From contig CAVVVC010000001.1 of the NCBI GenBank assembly GCA_963751595.1, positions 558,001 to 622,000 of the forward strand: DNA of 64,000 nt, in the 5' to 3' direction. Numbering within the stretch: the first letter of the stretch is position 1; each line of letters opens with the position of its first letter. Positions 1-8,010 of the stretch are shown here, piece after piece. The DNA comes from JAHEGP01 sp963751595 (lineage in GTDB: Bacteria > Pseudomonadota > Gammaproteobacteria > Pseudomonadales > JAHEGP01). Made by a program: the position numbers and the translations under genes. A model generated the notes under the pieces. That model worked only from the letters and a program-made list of their open reading frames with translations. It was not told the DNA's origin and did not search any database.

Positions 1-49
1 TCATAAGAAACGCAAGAGCAAAAGCTATACACATCATGTGCTTCGGCAT
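1..49 (-). CDS. 5' end of an exported protein gene, cut by the window edge
   Basis: An ATG at 49 on the minus strand follows a strong Shine-Dalgarno sequence, GGAGGA, with a 6-nt spacer. The frame reads MPKHMMCIAFALAFLM and then leaves the window. The hydrophobic run after a basic start looks like a signal peptide, so the product is probably exported. It lies about 130 bp downstream of the glutaminase gene on the same strand and could be a further gene of that operon, although its own good ribosome site allows independent translation. The function cannot be judged from 16 residues. Confidence 0.5.
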   Translation of the reverse strand, partial: MPKHMMCIAFALAFLM

Positions 50-181
50 ATTCGGTCCTCCGGGTTGGGGATTCGATGGGTGGCTGCTTCGTTCGGCTCG
101 TCGCCCAGCAAGTGAAACCCAGCGTTCATGCCGATTCTACAATTCGTTCTGCGTTGCTGCCTTTGTTTTGAGTCCCAGATA

Positions 182-1270
182 TTATTCGTGTCTGCGGGAC
201 CTTGGCAATAGCAGGCGATCCATCGAGTGCAGGCCCCAGCTTGCAGACAGCTGGCGAATGGCCAGTCCGGCACGCACGCTATTGCCGGCACTGTCGAGCC
301 GCGGAGAGTAGGCCGCTATAGCCCCCCAGCCAGGGGCAATGGCCACAATAGCCCCGCTTACCCCGCTTTTGGCGGGCATACCCACTTCGGCCCACCACAG
401 GCCACTGTCCTCGTACATGCCGGCATTGACCATGGCGCTGAGCACCGCGCGTACGGTTTCCGGTTTGAGCACGCGCTCAGCGCTGTTGGGCTGGGTGCCC
501 GCATTGGCCAGGGTGGCGCCCATCCGCGCCAGGTCCACCACATTGACGGCCACGATGTTGGAGAGCAGATAGCGTTGCAGGGTATCGTCGACGTCGCCTT
601 GCAGTAGCTCATAGTGTTGCATCTGATAGGCGAGCGCGTAACTGGAAGCCCGGGGTGTTGCCCGCCACGCATCCACCACTGCGAGCGGTCGACCGGCCAG
701 TGCAGAGTAGACATCTATCACCTGCTGTAATTTGCTGTCACTCGATGGGCCTTCAATATAACTGTGAGTCGCGATGGCGCCGGTATTGACCAGGGGGTTC
801 TGCAAGGGTTTTGGCCGGCTCACCAAACCCGCCATCGAGTTGTAAGGCATGCCGGTGGCATTCACTCCGACTTTTTCCAGCATGGCCTCAACACCGTGCT
901 GTTCTATAGCCACGGCGTAGGTAAAAGGTTTCGACACCGACATCAGGGGAAACTCGACGGTATGGGCACCCACGGTATAGACCTCGCCGTCCACCGTCAC
1001 CACCGCGATGGCGAGATCTTCGATCCGGGTTCCCGCTACAGCGCCCGAGTACAGTTCGCCGTCACGGTTTTGTAGCAGCTGGCTATATACCTGCGTCAGC
1101 GCCTGCTGCAGGCCAGGGGGGGGCGCCTGATTGCGGTTAATCGTGTCTGTTGCCGCAGGCGTGGCCTCCACCTGGCCGGCGGGATCCACCCGCACCGTCT
1201 GGCTACCACATGCCAACAGAGCAGCGGTGAGCAGTAACAATCCGGCGACTCTCCTCACGCGCAGGGGCAT
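182..1270 (-). CDS. glsA: Glutaminase, lipoprotein form
   Basis: Serine-dependent glutaminase of the beta-lactamase-like fold, which converts glutamine to glutamate and ammonia. The catalytic S-x-x-K lies in FPLMSVSKPF (Ser111, Lys114). The family motif NPLVNTGAIA follows, and PAKSGVSGAI sits near residue 300. At 362 residues it is about 50 longer than cytoplasmic GlsA, because it starts with a lipoprotein signal (LLTAALLAC, Cys21) and a linker. The mature enzyme is therefore predicted to sit in the periplasm on a lipid anchor, which is unusual since most characterised bacterial glutaminases are cytoplasmic. It is the third gene of an operon, 9 bp after the SLC1-SBP fusion, which suggests that glutamate made outside the inner membrane is taken up by that carrier (inference). 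Confidence 0.9.
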   Translation of the reverse strand: MPLRVRRVAGLLLLTAALLACGSQTVRVDPAGQVEATPAATDTINRNQAPPPGLQQALTQVYSQLLQNRDGELYSGAVAGTRIEDLAIAVVTVDGEVYTVGAHTVEFPLMSVSKPFTYAVAIEQHGVEAMLEKVGVNATGMPYNSMAGLVSRPKPLQNPLVNTGAIATHSYIEGPSSDSKLQQVIDVYSALAGRPLAVVDAWRATPRASSYALAYQMQHYELLQGDVDDTLQRYLLSNIVAVNVVDLARMGATLANAGTQPNSAERVLKPETVRAVLSAMVNAGMYEDSGLWWAEVGMPAKSGVSGAIVAIAPGWGAIAAYSPRLDSAGNSVRAGLAIRQLSASWGLHSMDRLLLPRSRRHE

Positions 1271-1279
1271 CGCAGCAAC

Positions 1280-3481
1280 CTATTGGGCGAGCGCAGGGCT
1301 TGGCGTCGGGTCAGCGGGCTCCCAACCCAGTACATCGCGCATAATCGACCAGCGCGGTTCGCGCCGCTTGGCACCCTGGCCGTGTATCCAGTACCTCGAC
1401 AGGTCATCGATAAATCCCTCTTGTTTTTTGAGTAGTAACCAGGCGTCGACAAAGGTCTGCAACTGGGGCTCACCCAGGGGCAGCCCCAGTGCCAGAGACG
1501 CACTACCGCGGTTGGGCTTTGGCACCACGACAGAAAAGCTGGGGTAGACCAGTGTCCAGGCGGAGCCGCCTTCGGCCGAGTAAAGCAGTGCGTCAAAAGT
1601 ACCCGGCGGGGCCTTAAAGAACTGCCTCGGCGACCGGATCGTTACCATTTCGACATTCGGAAAATAGCGCTCCATGAGATTGACGTAGTAGGGCAGGTTC
1701 AACGCCGCGATCTTCAAACCGTTCTGGCTTGTTATCCTGTCGATGGTGGTAAAGCGCTCGCGCTCGTGGTCCGGCGCAACCAGGGCCATCGTGGTGTTCA
1801 GGTAAGGGATTGAAAACTGCATCTCAAGCGTTCGCCCGGGAATGATCAGCAGGCCGGCAGCGAGCATATCAATGCGACCGGACTGCAGCTGTTCGCTCAT
1901 CGTCTTGCGCGTCACCCGCACCAGTTCAAGTCTCACGCCCATGTCATGGGCCAGCAGATCGACCAGATCGACTTCAAGACCTGCCAGTTGACCGTAGCCA
2001 TTACGATGTACAAACGGCAGGCTGTCTTTAAGGTAACCCACGCGGAGGGTTCCCCGTGCCTGAATGGCATCGACACGTCCCTGTCCGGGTTGCTGGATCA
2101 GTGGCTCTAAACCTGTCACGGGCGCCTCGCGATAGCGAACATCCTCCAGTGCATGGGTCATCGACATGAAGTTTTCATACTCCTGGTATGACTGTGGCAC
2201 CAGGTGATCGAAGAAATAGCGCAGCCCAAGAAACAGCGCTAACAGAGCGAGCACCGACACCACGGCGTATCGTAGCAGCGGCAGCAGCCGAAATTGGGTG
2301 ATCCCGCCCACCGCGGCTGCGGTCAAAATTGCCAGTGCAACGGTGTGTACACCAGCCAGTAAAGTCCCGAAGCGGCCGGTAAATATGTCCACCGCGACAA
2401 ACAACTGGAACATATCCGCCGGAATGCGCATCAGGTCCAGCAAAAAGGGCAGGGCGACCACAACCTCGCCGAAAAAGCTGAATAGACCCGAAACCAGAAA
2501 CTCCGGGTAGCGCTCGGTACTGATCGGCGCACCGGCTTGCCAGCCGGCGAATAAAACGAAAGACAGTGCCATCAGCTTGCCGAGGTTGGGGAAATTAAAG
2601 TTGATGGGAACCACCAGGTCTATCGCACCGTCGGTATCATGACTTGCACGACCGTGTTCCGCAAACAGCTGCTTCAGTCGCTCGGACAGCAGCGGCAACA
2701 CAATCAGCAAAGAACCGGTCGCGAAGGCCGTGACAAGGGCTTCGCGGGAAGCAGCAAGCACCTGCCGGTAGGTGAACGGTGTCAGCGTTGCCACCAGCCC
2801 CGGTAATACCCAGAAACTGAGCACCAGCGAGGCCCCGATGTAGGTCAGAATATAGACCTGCAAGCGCCCCAACTCGGCGATATCCATAGTGCCAGCCGCC
2901 GCCGCTACCAGGCCGAAAACGCCGATGGGAGCCAGCCGCGCAACGAAGCCGGCGATGCGCATGAGGCTTTCGGTGAGCACGCTCACATTGTCGAGAAAGG
3001 CGAGCTTTCCCGGGATACCGACCACCGCCAGACCGATGGCGACGGCAAACACCACCACCGCCGGAATGATACTGCTGGATAACGCAAAGAACGGATTGCT
3101 CGGGATGTACAAGCCCACCACGTCCATGGGTTGCAGGGGCTCGGTAATACTGCTGCTGAAGAAGGTCGCCGACTCCCAGTCCGGCAGGGCAATTGAGGTA
3201 CAGGCAATAACCAGCAGGCCAATAAGCCAGAACAGCAGCATATAGCCGCCGCCCTTGATTGCCATCAGGCGGATATCGGCATAGGAAAGACGGCCCAGGC
3301 CACCGATCAAAGACATCAGGATGTAGGGCAGCACCGTCATCTGCAACAGGCCGATAAAGATATCGCCCAGCAACTTGACCGGGGCAATCAACTCTCCGAA
3401 GAACAGGCCGCTGAACACCGCCGCCGCGAAGGCGAGCACAATCTGGGTGGTTAAGCCGGGTAGACGGCCTCGTAATGTCAT
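1280..3481 (-). CDS. SLC1-type (dicarboxylate/amino acid:cation) carrier fused to a family-3 solute-binding domain
   Basis: A 733-residue fusion. Residues 1-400 are a divergent DAACS/SLC1 carrier with the usual membrane segments and hairpins. Segment 404-424 is an extra membrane helix that would move the chain to the periplasm. Residues about 472-705 form an SBP_bac_3 domain like those of amino-acid ABC receptors (GTLRVGYLKDSLPF, then AGLEVDLVDLLAHDMGV, FSIPYLNTTMALV). Classical SLC1 ion and substrate motifs are altered: the serine-rich hairpin reads FATGSLLIVLP, the NMDGT region reads VPINFNFPNLGK, and segment 8 keeps D364 and R370 but lacks the NxxGD part. I chose ATG at 3481 because it overlaps the upstream DUF1028 stop as ATGA, the mark of translational coupling. 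An in-frame start 108 bp upstream is possible but lies inside the upstream gene. The substrate is probably glutamate or a related amino acid, judged from the glutaminase neighbour. Confidence 0.88.
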   Translation of the reverse strand: MTLRGRLPGLTTQIVLAFAAAVFSGLFFGELIAPVKLLGDIFIGLLQMTVLPYILMSLIGGLGRLSYADIRLMAIKGGGYMLLFWLIGLLVIACTSIALPDWESATFFSSSITEPLQPMDVVGLYIPSNPFFALSSSIIPAVVVFAVAIGLAVVGIPGKLAFLDNVSVLTESLMRIAGFVARLAPIGVFGLVAAAAGTMDIAELGRLQVYILTYIGASLVLSFWVLPGLVATLTPFTYRQVLAASREALVTAFATGSLLIVLPLLSERLKQLFAEHGRASHDTDGAIDLVVPINFNFPNLGKLMALSFVLFAGWQAGAPISTERYPEFLVSGLFSFFGEVVVALPFLLDLMRIPADMFQLFVAVDIFTGRFGTLLAGVHTVALAILTAAAVGGITQFRLLPLLRYAVVSVLALLALFLGLRYFFDHLVPQSYQEYENFMSMTHALEDVRYREAPVTGLEPLIQQPGQGRVDAIQARGTLRVGYLKDSLPFVHRNGYGQLAGLEVDLVDLLAHDMGVRLELVRVTRKTMSEQLQSGRIDMLAAGLLIIPGRTLEMQFSIPYLNTTMALVAPDHERERFTTIDRITSQNGLKIAALNLPYYVNLMERYFPNVEMVTIRSPRQFFKAPPGTFDALLYSAEGGSAWTLVYPSFSVVVPKPNRGSASLALGLPLGEPQLQTFVDAWLLLKKQEGFIDDLSRYWIHGQGAKRREPRWSIMRDVLGWEPADPTPSPALAQ

Positions 3482-4557
3482 GGTGTGGCTGCTCGCTGTG
3501 GCGCGCCTGGCAGCGCCTCCCAGAGCGCCTCGACTCCGGGTAATTCCAGTAGTGCACTCAATGATACCGGAGCGGGCACCATGCCCCATCCCGGATGCAG
3601 CGCGTAGCGTTTCAGCTGTGGGTTTACGATCAGTGCAGCTCTGAAGGCTTCACCGGCAGCCTGGGTGTCGCCGGCCAGCCGCTCGGCCTCGGCCAGCGCC
3701 AGCCATGCATCGCCATTGCCAGGGTACAGTTGGGTTGCGCTTTTTGCCAATTCCCTGGCGCGCCGATTGGCAGTCTCGCGCTGCACCGGCGTTGCATGGT
3801 CGTCTGTTACTATGCCCAGTAGCGAGAGGCTGTCAGCGACCAGCAATTGGCCACGGCGTATATCAAGGAGACGGGTCAATTCCCGGATAGGCGCGGGATG
3901 GTCCTCGACATCAAGCTCGATCAAGCGGTCATTGGCCCCCATGTAACCCGCCCCGGGACGCACTACCAGCAAGGCTGCCGATTGGCGACCCCGGCTATCG
4001 CCGCCGGCGCTCTGCCCCGCAGACAGGGCCACCAGAAGACGCTGGGCCAGTTCACCGCTGGCGCTTTCGAAGGCCGCCGCCATCGAGTTTACAACGTCCG
4101 CTCCGGCCAGCAGGTTGCCCTGTACCGCATAACCCTCTCCCGTTCTGCCTCCGGACCAGGGCAGAGTCTGGCTACCGGTAAAGGTCACCGCCCGTCCTTG
4201 TTGGTCGACCAGCCCTACCTGGCGAAATTCTTTTTTCGCGTCGCCAGCCATGATTTTCTGCAGAACCTCTGCCGCCGGAATACCTGCTTCGAGCAGCGCC
4301 AGGCCCTCGTATCCGTAAAAGATGTTACCCATGGCCTGAGTGGCAATGGCCCCTGCGTTGGCGCGGGCATGGGGCACCACACTGCCCACATCAAAATACT
4401 TCGATTGCACCGCCACCCCGAAATCACCCGTCTCCGGGTCGCGGGCGACGATAGAAAATGTTGCAATTGATGCCGGTTGCTGTGCTGCCAGGAGCGCCCC
4501 GGAAACCAGACTCAATTGGACAAGGCATAACAGCCAGCTCATTTTCCTGATCTGCAT
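3478..4557 (-). CDS. DUF1028 family exported protein (Ntn-hydrolase-like)
   Basis: The N-terminal two thirds matches DUF1028: ATFSIVARDPETGDFGVAV after a signal peptide, then NAGAIATQAMGNIFYGYEGL and LLEAGIPAAEVL. DUF1028 proteins are thought to have an Ntn-hydrolase fold but lack a firmly assigned substrate. The last ~100 residues (ARELAKSATQLYPGNGDAWLALAEAERL onward, given in part) look like a TPR-type helical repeat. I chose ATG at 4557 because it gives a clean signal peptide (MQIRKMSWLLCLVQLSLVSG) and follows AGGGAA. It is the first gene of the operon with the SLC1-SBP carrier (ATGA overlap) and the glutaminase. By context it may release an amino acid from a peptide or amide in the periplasm, but this is inference. 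Confidence 0.85.
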   Translation of the reverse strand: MQIRKMSWLLCLVQLSLVSGALLAAQQPASIATFSIVARDPETGDFGVAVQSKYFDVGSVVPHARANAGAIATQAMGNIFYGYEGLALLEAGIPAAEVLQKIMAGDAKKEFRQVGLVDQQGRAVTFTGSQTLPWSGGRTGEGYAVQGNLLAGADVVNSMAAAFESASGELAQRLLVALSAGQSAGGDSRGRQSAALLVVRPGAGYMGANDRLIELDVEDHPAPIRELTRLLDIRRGQLLVADSLSLLGIVTDDHATPVQRETANRRARELAKSATQLYPGNGDAWLALAEAERLAGDTQAAGEAFRAALIVNPQLKRYALHPGWGMVPAPVSLSALLELPGVEALWEALPGAPQRAATP

Positions 4558-4856
4558 CGGCAAGTTCCCTGCGGTAGGATTCGGACTATAACATCTGACG
4601 CTAACATACCCGACCAGCCTATTACACAAGACCCGGGGAGAGGGGTTTGAACCCGACCCCAGGCGCGAATCCCAACAACGGGTTGGCTCGCTTCTATCGG
4701 CTTGCGGATTTTTCAGTGAAAAAATTCAATTGCCGGGCATCGTCATACTGGGGGCGCGAGCGTTTGCGCTGCCGCGCTTGGTATCGTCGCGATACGATTT
4801 TCGCATGCCATTTTAAAAATAGCCGCTTGCTGATTCTGGTAGAGGAGACCGCGGCG
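4558..4856. other. Intergenic region upstream of the DUF1028 operon
   Basis: About 300 bp between the start of the DUF1028 gene and the stop of the UrtA-like gene, both on the minus strand. It should hold the promoter of the glutaminase operon. I could not pick a convincing -35/-10 pair or terminator by eye. A GGTTTGAACCCGA stretch near 4647 resembles a tRNA T-arm, but no tRNA can be folded around it. Confidence 0.4.
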
Positions 4857-6158
4857 CTATGCTGACTCGATAGAAATCGTCTTGCCCGCGGTTACGCCTC
4901 CCTCGGTCCAGTCACACTGCCAGCCCGGGAAGGCGAGCGCAGGGTAGGGGTCCGGTTTTATCCACTGCGGCGTTTCATAGACGATGTCGAACTGCCGATC
5001 TTCGCGGACCCTGCCGATAAGGAACGGCTTGTAGGTATGACGTGATTTCGGATCGACCATGATGTCCCCACCCGGCGCTTCGAATACTATCCCGCTGTTA
5101 AAAGCTTCCAGCACCCGGTCCACCTCGAAACTGCCGGCTTTTTCCACCGCCAGTTTCCACAGGTAGACCTGTGCATAAGCGGCTTCCATCGGATCGCTAA
5201 CAACCCGGTCCTCGCCGTGCTCCGCTTGAAATCGGCTTACAAAGTCGCGATTTCTTGCCGTGTCGACAGTCTGGAAGTAGCTCCATCCCGCCAGGTGGCC
5301 CACGACTTCCTGAGGCAGCAGGCCGCGCAATTCGTCCTCGCCCACACTGGTGGCAAACACCGGCATGCGTTGGGGGCTAATGTCACGGCTGGCCAGCTCA
5401 TGGTAAAAGTGGACATTGGTGTCACCATTGAGGGTGCTGAATATGACATCCGGGTTGGCGGCCACGATCTCATCAACAACGCTCTTGTACTCCCGCTCGC
5501 CCAGTGGCGTGTAAAGTTCGCCAACAATCTCCGCGCCCTGTTCTTCGGCGTACTTGCGGGCAATGTAGTTTGCTGTTCGGGGATAGACGTAGTCCGAGCC
5601 GAGGAGGAAAAAGCGTCGCCGACTGCCGCCCTCTTCACGGGTCAGCCAGTTGATCCCCGGGATAATCTGCTGGTTGGGCGCGATGCCCGTGTAGATGATA
5701 TTCCGCGAACATTCGTTGCCCTCGTACTGTAAGGGATAGAACAGCAGTCCATTGTGCTCCTCGAAAACCGGCAGCACCGCTATCCGGCTGGAGGAAGTCC
5801 AACAACCAAACACGGCGGCGACCTTGTCTTCCACCAGCAGCTTGGTGGCCTTTTTGGGAAAAATGTCTGCGGATCGTGAACGCGCATCTTCGATCACCGG
5901 CTGGATCATGCGACCGAGTACGCCGCCGGCCGCATTGATCTCTTCGATAGCCATCAGCTCCATATCGACCAGAGAGATCTCGCTGATCGCCATGGTGCCC
6001 GTTTGAGAGTGCAGAATGCCAACCTTGACTGACTCCTGTTCCGCTTTCTGCTTGTCGCAGCCACTCAGAACAAGGGGGGCGAGGGCGGTCAGCCCGATCG
6101 CTCCAGCGCTTCGATTCAATAGCTGTCGGCGGGTAAAGGTATTTTTTTTATTTGTCAT
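4857..6158 (-). CDS. UrtA-like urea/amide ABC-type substrate-binding protein
   Basis: A 433-residue periplasmic binding protein of the UrtA / AmiC group (type I fold). It has a twin-arginine-like start (TRRQLLNRSAG) and a lipobox ending LSGC, so it is probably a secreted lipoprotein. Typical family stretches are VKVGILHSQTGTMAISE, AVFGCWTSSSRIAVLP, LLFYPLQYEGNECS and HTYKPFLIGRV. Length is normal for UrtA. No permease or ATPase genes (urtBCDE) are nearby. The gene instead follows AIM24 and DUF4239 genes at a 57-bp distance on the same strand. It may feed a transporter encoded elsewhere, or act as a sensor. The ligand is unproven. Confidence 0.85.
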   Translation of the reverse strand: MTNKKNTFTRRQLLNRSAGAIGLTALAPLVLSGCDKQKAEQESVKVGILHSQTGTMAISEISLVDMELMAIEEINAAGGVLGRMIQPVIEDARSRSADIFPKKATKLLVEDKVAAVFGCWTSSSRIAVLPVFEEHNGLLFYPLQYEGNECSRNIIYTGIAPNQQIIPGINWLTREEGGSRRRFFLLGSDYVYPRTANYIARKYAEEQGAEIVGELYTPLGEREYKSVVDEIVAANPDVIFSTLNGDTNVHFYHELASRDISPQRMPVFATSVGEDELRGLLPQEVVGHLAGWSYFQTVDTARNRDFVSRFQAEHGEDRVVSDPMEAAYAQVYLWKLAVEKAGSFEVDRVLEAFNSGIVFEAPGGDIMVDPKSRHTYKPFLIGRVREDRQFDIVYETPQWIKPDPYPALAFPGWQCDWTEGGVTAGKTISIESA

Positions 6159-6215
6159 GCCAGTGTGTCTATCCCGGTCGCTTGATGCATTGTTGCAACG
6201 AAAATCGCCGTTCCT

Positions 6216-6902
6216 TTATTCCTGCCAGGGAATAAAGGGCTTGTCCTCTTCACTCTCGGCAAACAGCCGATAACGCCAGTGCGGCGCCGGGTTAAGCAGA
6301 ACCCGGCCAGGGCCGAAAAATACTCTCAGGCGGCCCTGGCCCGCGGTCAGCTTGCCAAAAAAATTGTCAGTGGGGCGGCGAACCCGAAAGCGCACATCCG
6401 AACTCCAGCCAATCACGCTCTTGCCATCGACCGCGACTTTCTGGCCCTCCGCCAGAGTTAATTCCTCGATGGGTCCCCGTGTGCGAACGGCGACTTTGCC
6501 GCGACCTTTGACCCGGGTTTGCAAATAGATGATGGGCTCGCGAGCGCGATAGGCCGTCCAGAAATCCACCCGATGAAAACTGACGTCGATGCTACCTTCC
6601 GACGCCCAGTAAGTACCCCGTTCGAGTATCCAGTTTTCATCATCGAGGTGCATGATATGAAAACCACCGAGAGAGGACAGCAGGGTAACCACGCCGGTGC
6701 CGGTATAGGTTGGCCTGTATATCGCCTGCAGCGCCAGTACCGACTTGATAGCCGATGGAATCGACGGGATCAGCCTGGAGTGAACCTTGATGTCGCCGTT
6801 GAAGTAAGATAGCGCACCTGCCTCCGCACGCACGGTTTCGTTGTCCAGCGTCATATCAACGTAATGAACGCCCTCGAGTTCCTTGACTTCGAAAACAGCC
6901 AT
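6216..6902 (-). CDS. AIM24 family protein
   Basis: A 228-residue protein of the AIM24 / TIGR00266 group, with the typical N-terminal ETVRAEAGALSYFNGDI and beta-rich repeats (GTYWASEGSIDVSFHRV, LAEGQKVAVDGKSVIGWS). Members have a TRAP-like jelly-roll fold and no known enzyme activity. No signal peptide is seen, so it is probably cytoplasmic. It starts 6 bp after the stop of the DUF4239 membrane protein, so the two are almost certainly co-transcribed. There is no strong ribosome site, which fits coupling. The function is unknown. Confidence 0.8.
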   Translation of the reverse strand: MAVFEVKELEGVHYVDMTLDNETVRAEAGALSYFNGDIKVHSRLIPSIPSAIKSVLALQAIYRPTYTGTGVVTLLSSLGGFHIMHLDDENWILERGTYWASEGSIDVSFHRVDFWTAYRAREPIIYLQTRVKGRGKVAVRTRGPIEELTLAEGQKVAVDGKSVIGWSSDVRFRVRRPTDNFFGKLTAGQGRLRVFFGPGRVLLNPAPHWRYRLFAESEEDKPFIPWQE

Positions 6903-6908
6903 CGTCTG

Positions 6909-7694
6909 TTAATCCCGCATTCGTTTCCAATACAACTGTTCGAACGAGTCCGGCGAAATGCTGACCGACCCTCGAAAGGGATTATCCATCACCGCGATCA
7001 GCAATATCATCACCCCCAGAAAAAACGACAGGACGCCGCCCAGAAACAGCATGGTAACGTAGCGGATATCGAACAGCCAAAAGAGCGCGATATTCAGGAT
7101 TGCCCCAACGATAACGACGAACCACATAATCGCAGGTATACCCGTCGTCACGGATTGCTCCCGCACCCGCTGCTTGTCCAGGAAGACATTGAACTGGTGG
7201 AGCGTCTGCGCGAAGATGAGTTCCTCGGTTCTGGTTTTGGGTTCGTAGGCCAGCATTCGCTCCTGAAAAGCCTTGAGCTTTATTGCCCCCTGGTCTGGAA
7301 TATTGCCCTTTTTGTACTCGGGCCAGCCGTACTTGATCACCCATCGGGTATAGTCACGCAGCAGCCAGCTCAGGTTCTGCCCATGGGGCTCGGGAAAGGT
7401 CGAGACGCCCTCGTATAAGGTTTCCAGCGAAGAGACTTCCTGCACGATGTTGGCCTGTACCCGGGTGAAATTCTGGTAGGCAGCAACCGCTATAAGGCCG
7501 AGCAACAGGCCGTAAAAAACGCCGAACGAAGACAGTACATAGCCGACGATATCGTTGCCACTATTACGTGAGCGCACGAAGGGGCGCAGAATGGGCCTTA
7601 AAATAGTACCGCCAATCCAGCAATAACCTACAAAAATGACGGCTACCCAGATAGCGAGTGTCGTAACGGGGAGTTCATAAATCCAGTCGGCCAC
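6909..7694 (-). CDS. DUF4239 integral membrane protein
   Basis: A 261-residue membrane protein with two N-terminal membrane segments (about 10-30 and 45-75), a soluble middle part and two C-terminal segments (about 165-225). This is the layout of DUF4239, a bestrophin-like family of unknown function. The motif SSFGVFYGLLLGLIAVAAYQ matches that family's first conserved block. The start is GTG at 7694 with AAGAGAG upstream. It leads the operon DUF4239 - AIM24 - UrtA-like. No ligand or channel activity can be assigned from the sequence. Confidence 0.75.
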   Translation of the reverse strand: MADWIYELPVTTLAIWVAVIFVGYCWIGGTILRPILRPFVRSRNSGNDIVGYVLSSFGVFYGLLLGLIAVAAYQNFTRVQANIVQEVSSLETLYEGVSTFPEPHGQNLSWLLRDYTRWVIKYGWPEYKKGNIPDQGAIKLKAFQERMLAYEPKTRTEELIFAQTLHQFNVFLDKQRVREQSVTTGIPAIMWFVVIVGAILNIALFWLFDIRYVTMLFLGGVLSFFLGVMILLIAVMDNPFRGSVSISPDSFEQLYWKRMRD

Positions 7695-8010
7695 TTTTTT
7701 CTCTCTTATTCATTTATTATCCGGGTTTGCCGGGTCGGCATCTACTGCGAGCCGGCGCCCGTCGCCTTGTTGCTGAACCCAATAAGCCGCTCCGGGTTAC
7801 GAAAGCCCTGAATAGGGGGCGATAATGGCAGCGGCCGGCCCGTAAAATAGTCCGGCGAATTCCTTTGCAGGAAGCATAATGCGAGTTGTCGCCGAAGTCG
7901 ACTGTTGTGAATTGGCGGCGACTTCAAGCCTCAACGTTGAGTCGGCTTTGCGCTCAGGGCGCTGGCTTTACCCGACCCCGTCGCTGGCCTGTCCGCGCTG
8001 CGCGCACTGT
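7695..8010. other. Intergenic region, no supported gene
   Basis: 315 bp between two minus-strand genes. It should carry the DUF4239 operon promoter. A minus-strand frame of 61 codons (7742-7927) is open but lacks a recognisable domain, signal or ribosome site, so I leave it uncalled. No terminator hairpin with a T run was seen after the phospholipase D gene. Confidence 0.4.

Noticed and set aside
2637..3557. 306-codon minus-strand frame overlapping the SLC1-SBP gene in another phase
   Set aside because: The translation is Arg/Cys-rich with no membrane helices, whereas the main frame encodes the carrier.
1280..3589. Longer form of the SLC1-SBP gene starting at 3589
   Set aside because: The extra 36 residues overlap the DUF1028 gene and are unlike any carrier start. 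The ATGA overlap at 3478-3481 is a better start.
4637..4690. tRNA-like T-arm sequence
   Set aside because: Only a GGTTTGAACCC stretch is present. No acceptor, D-arm or anticodon arm can be paired around it.
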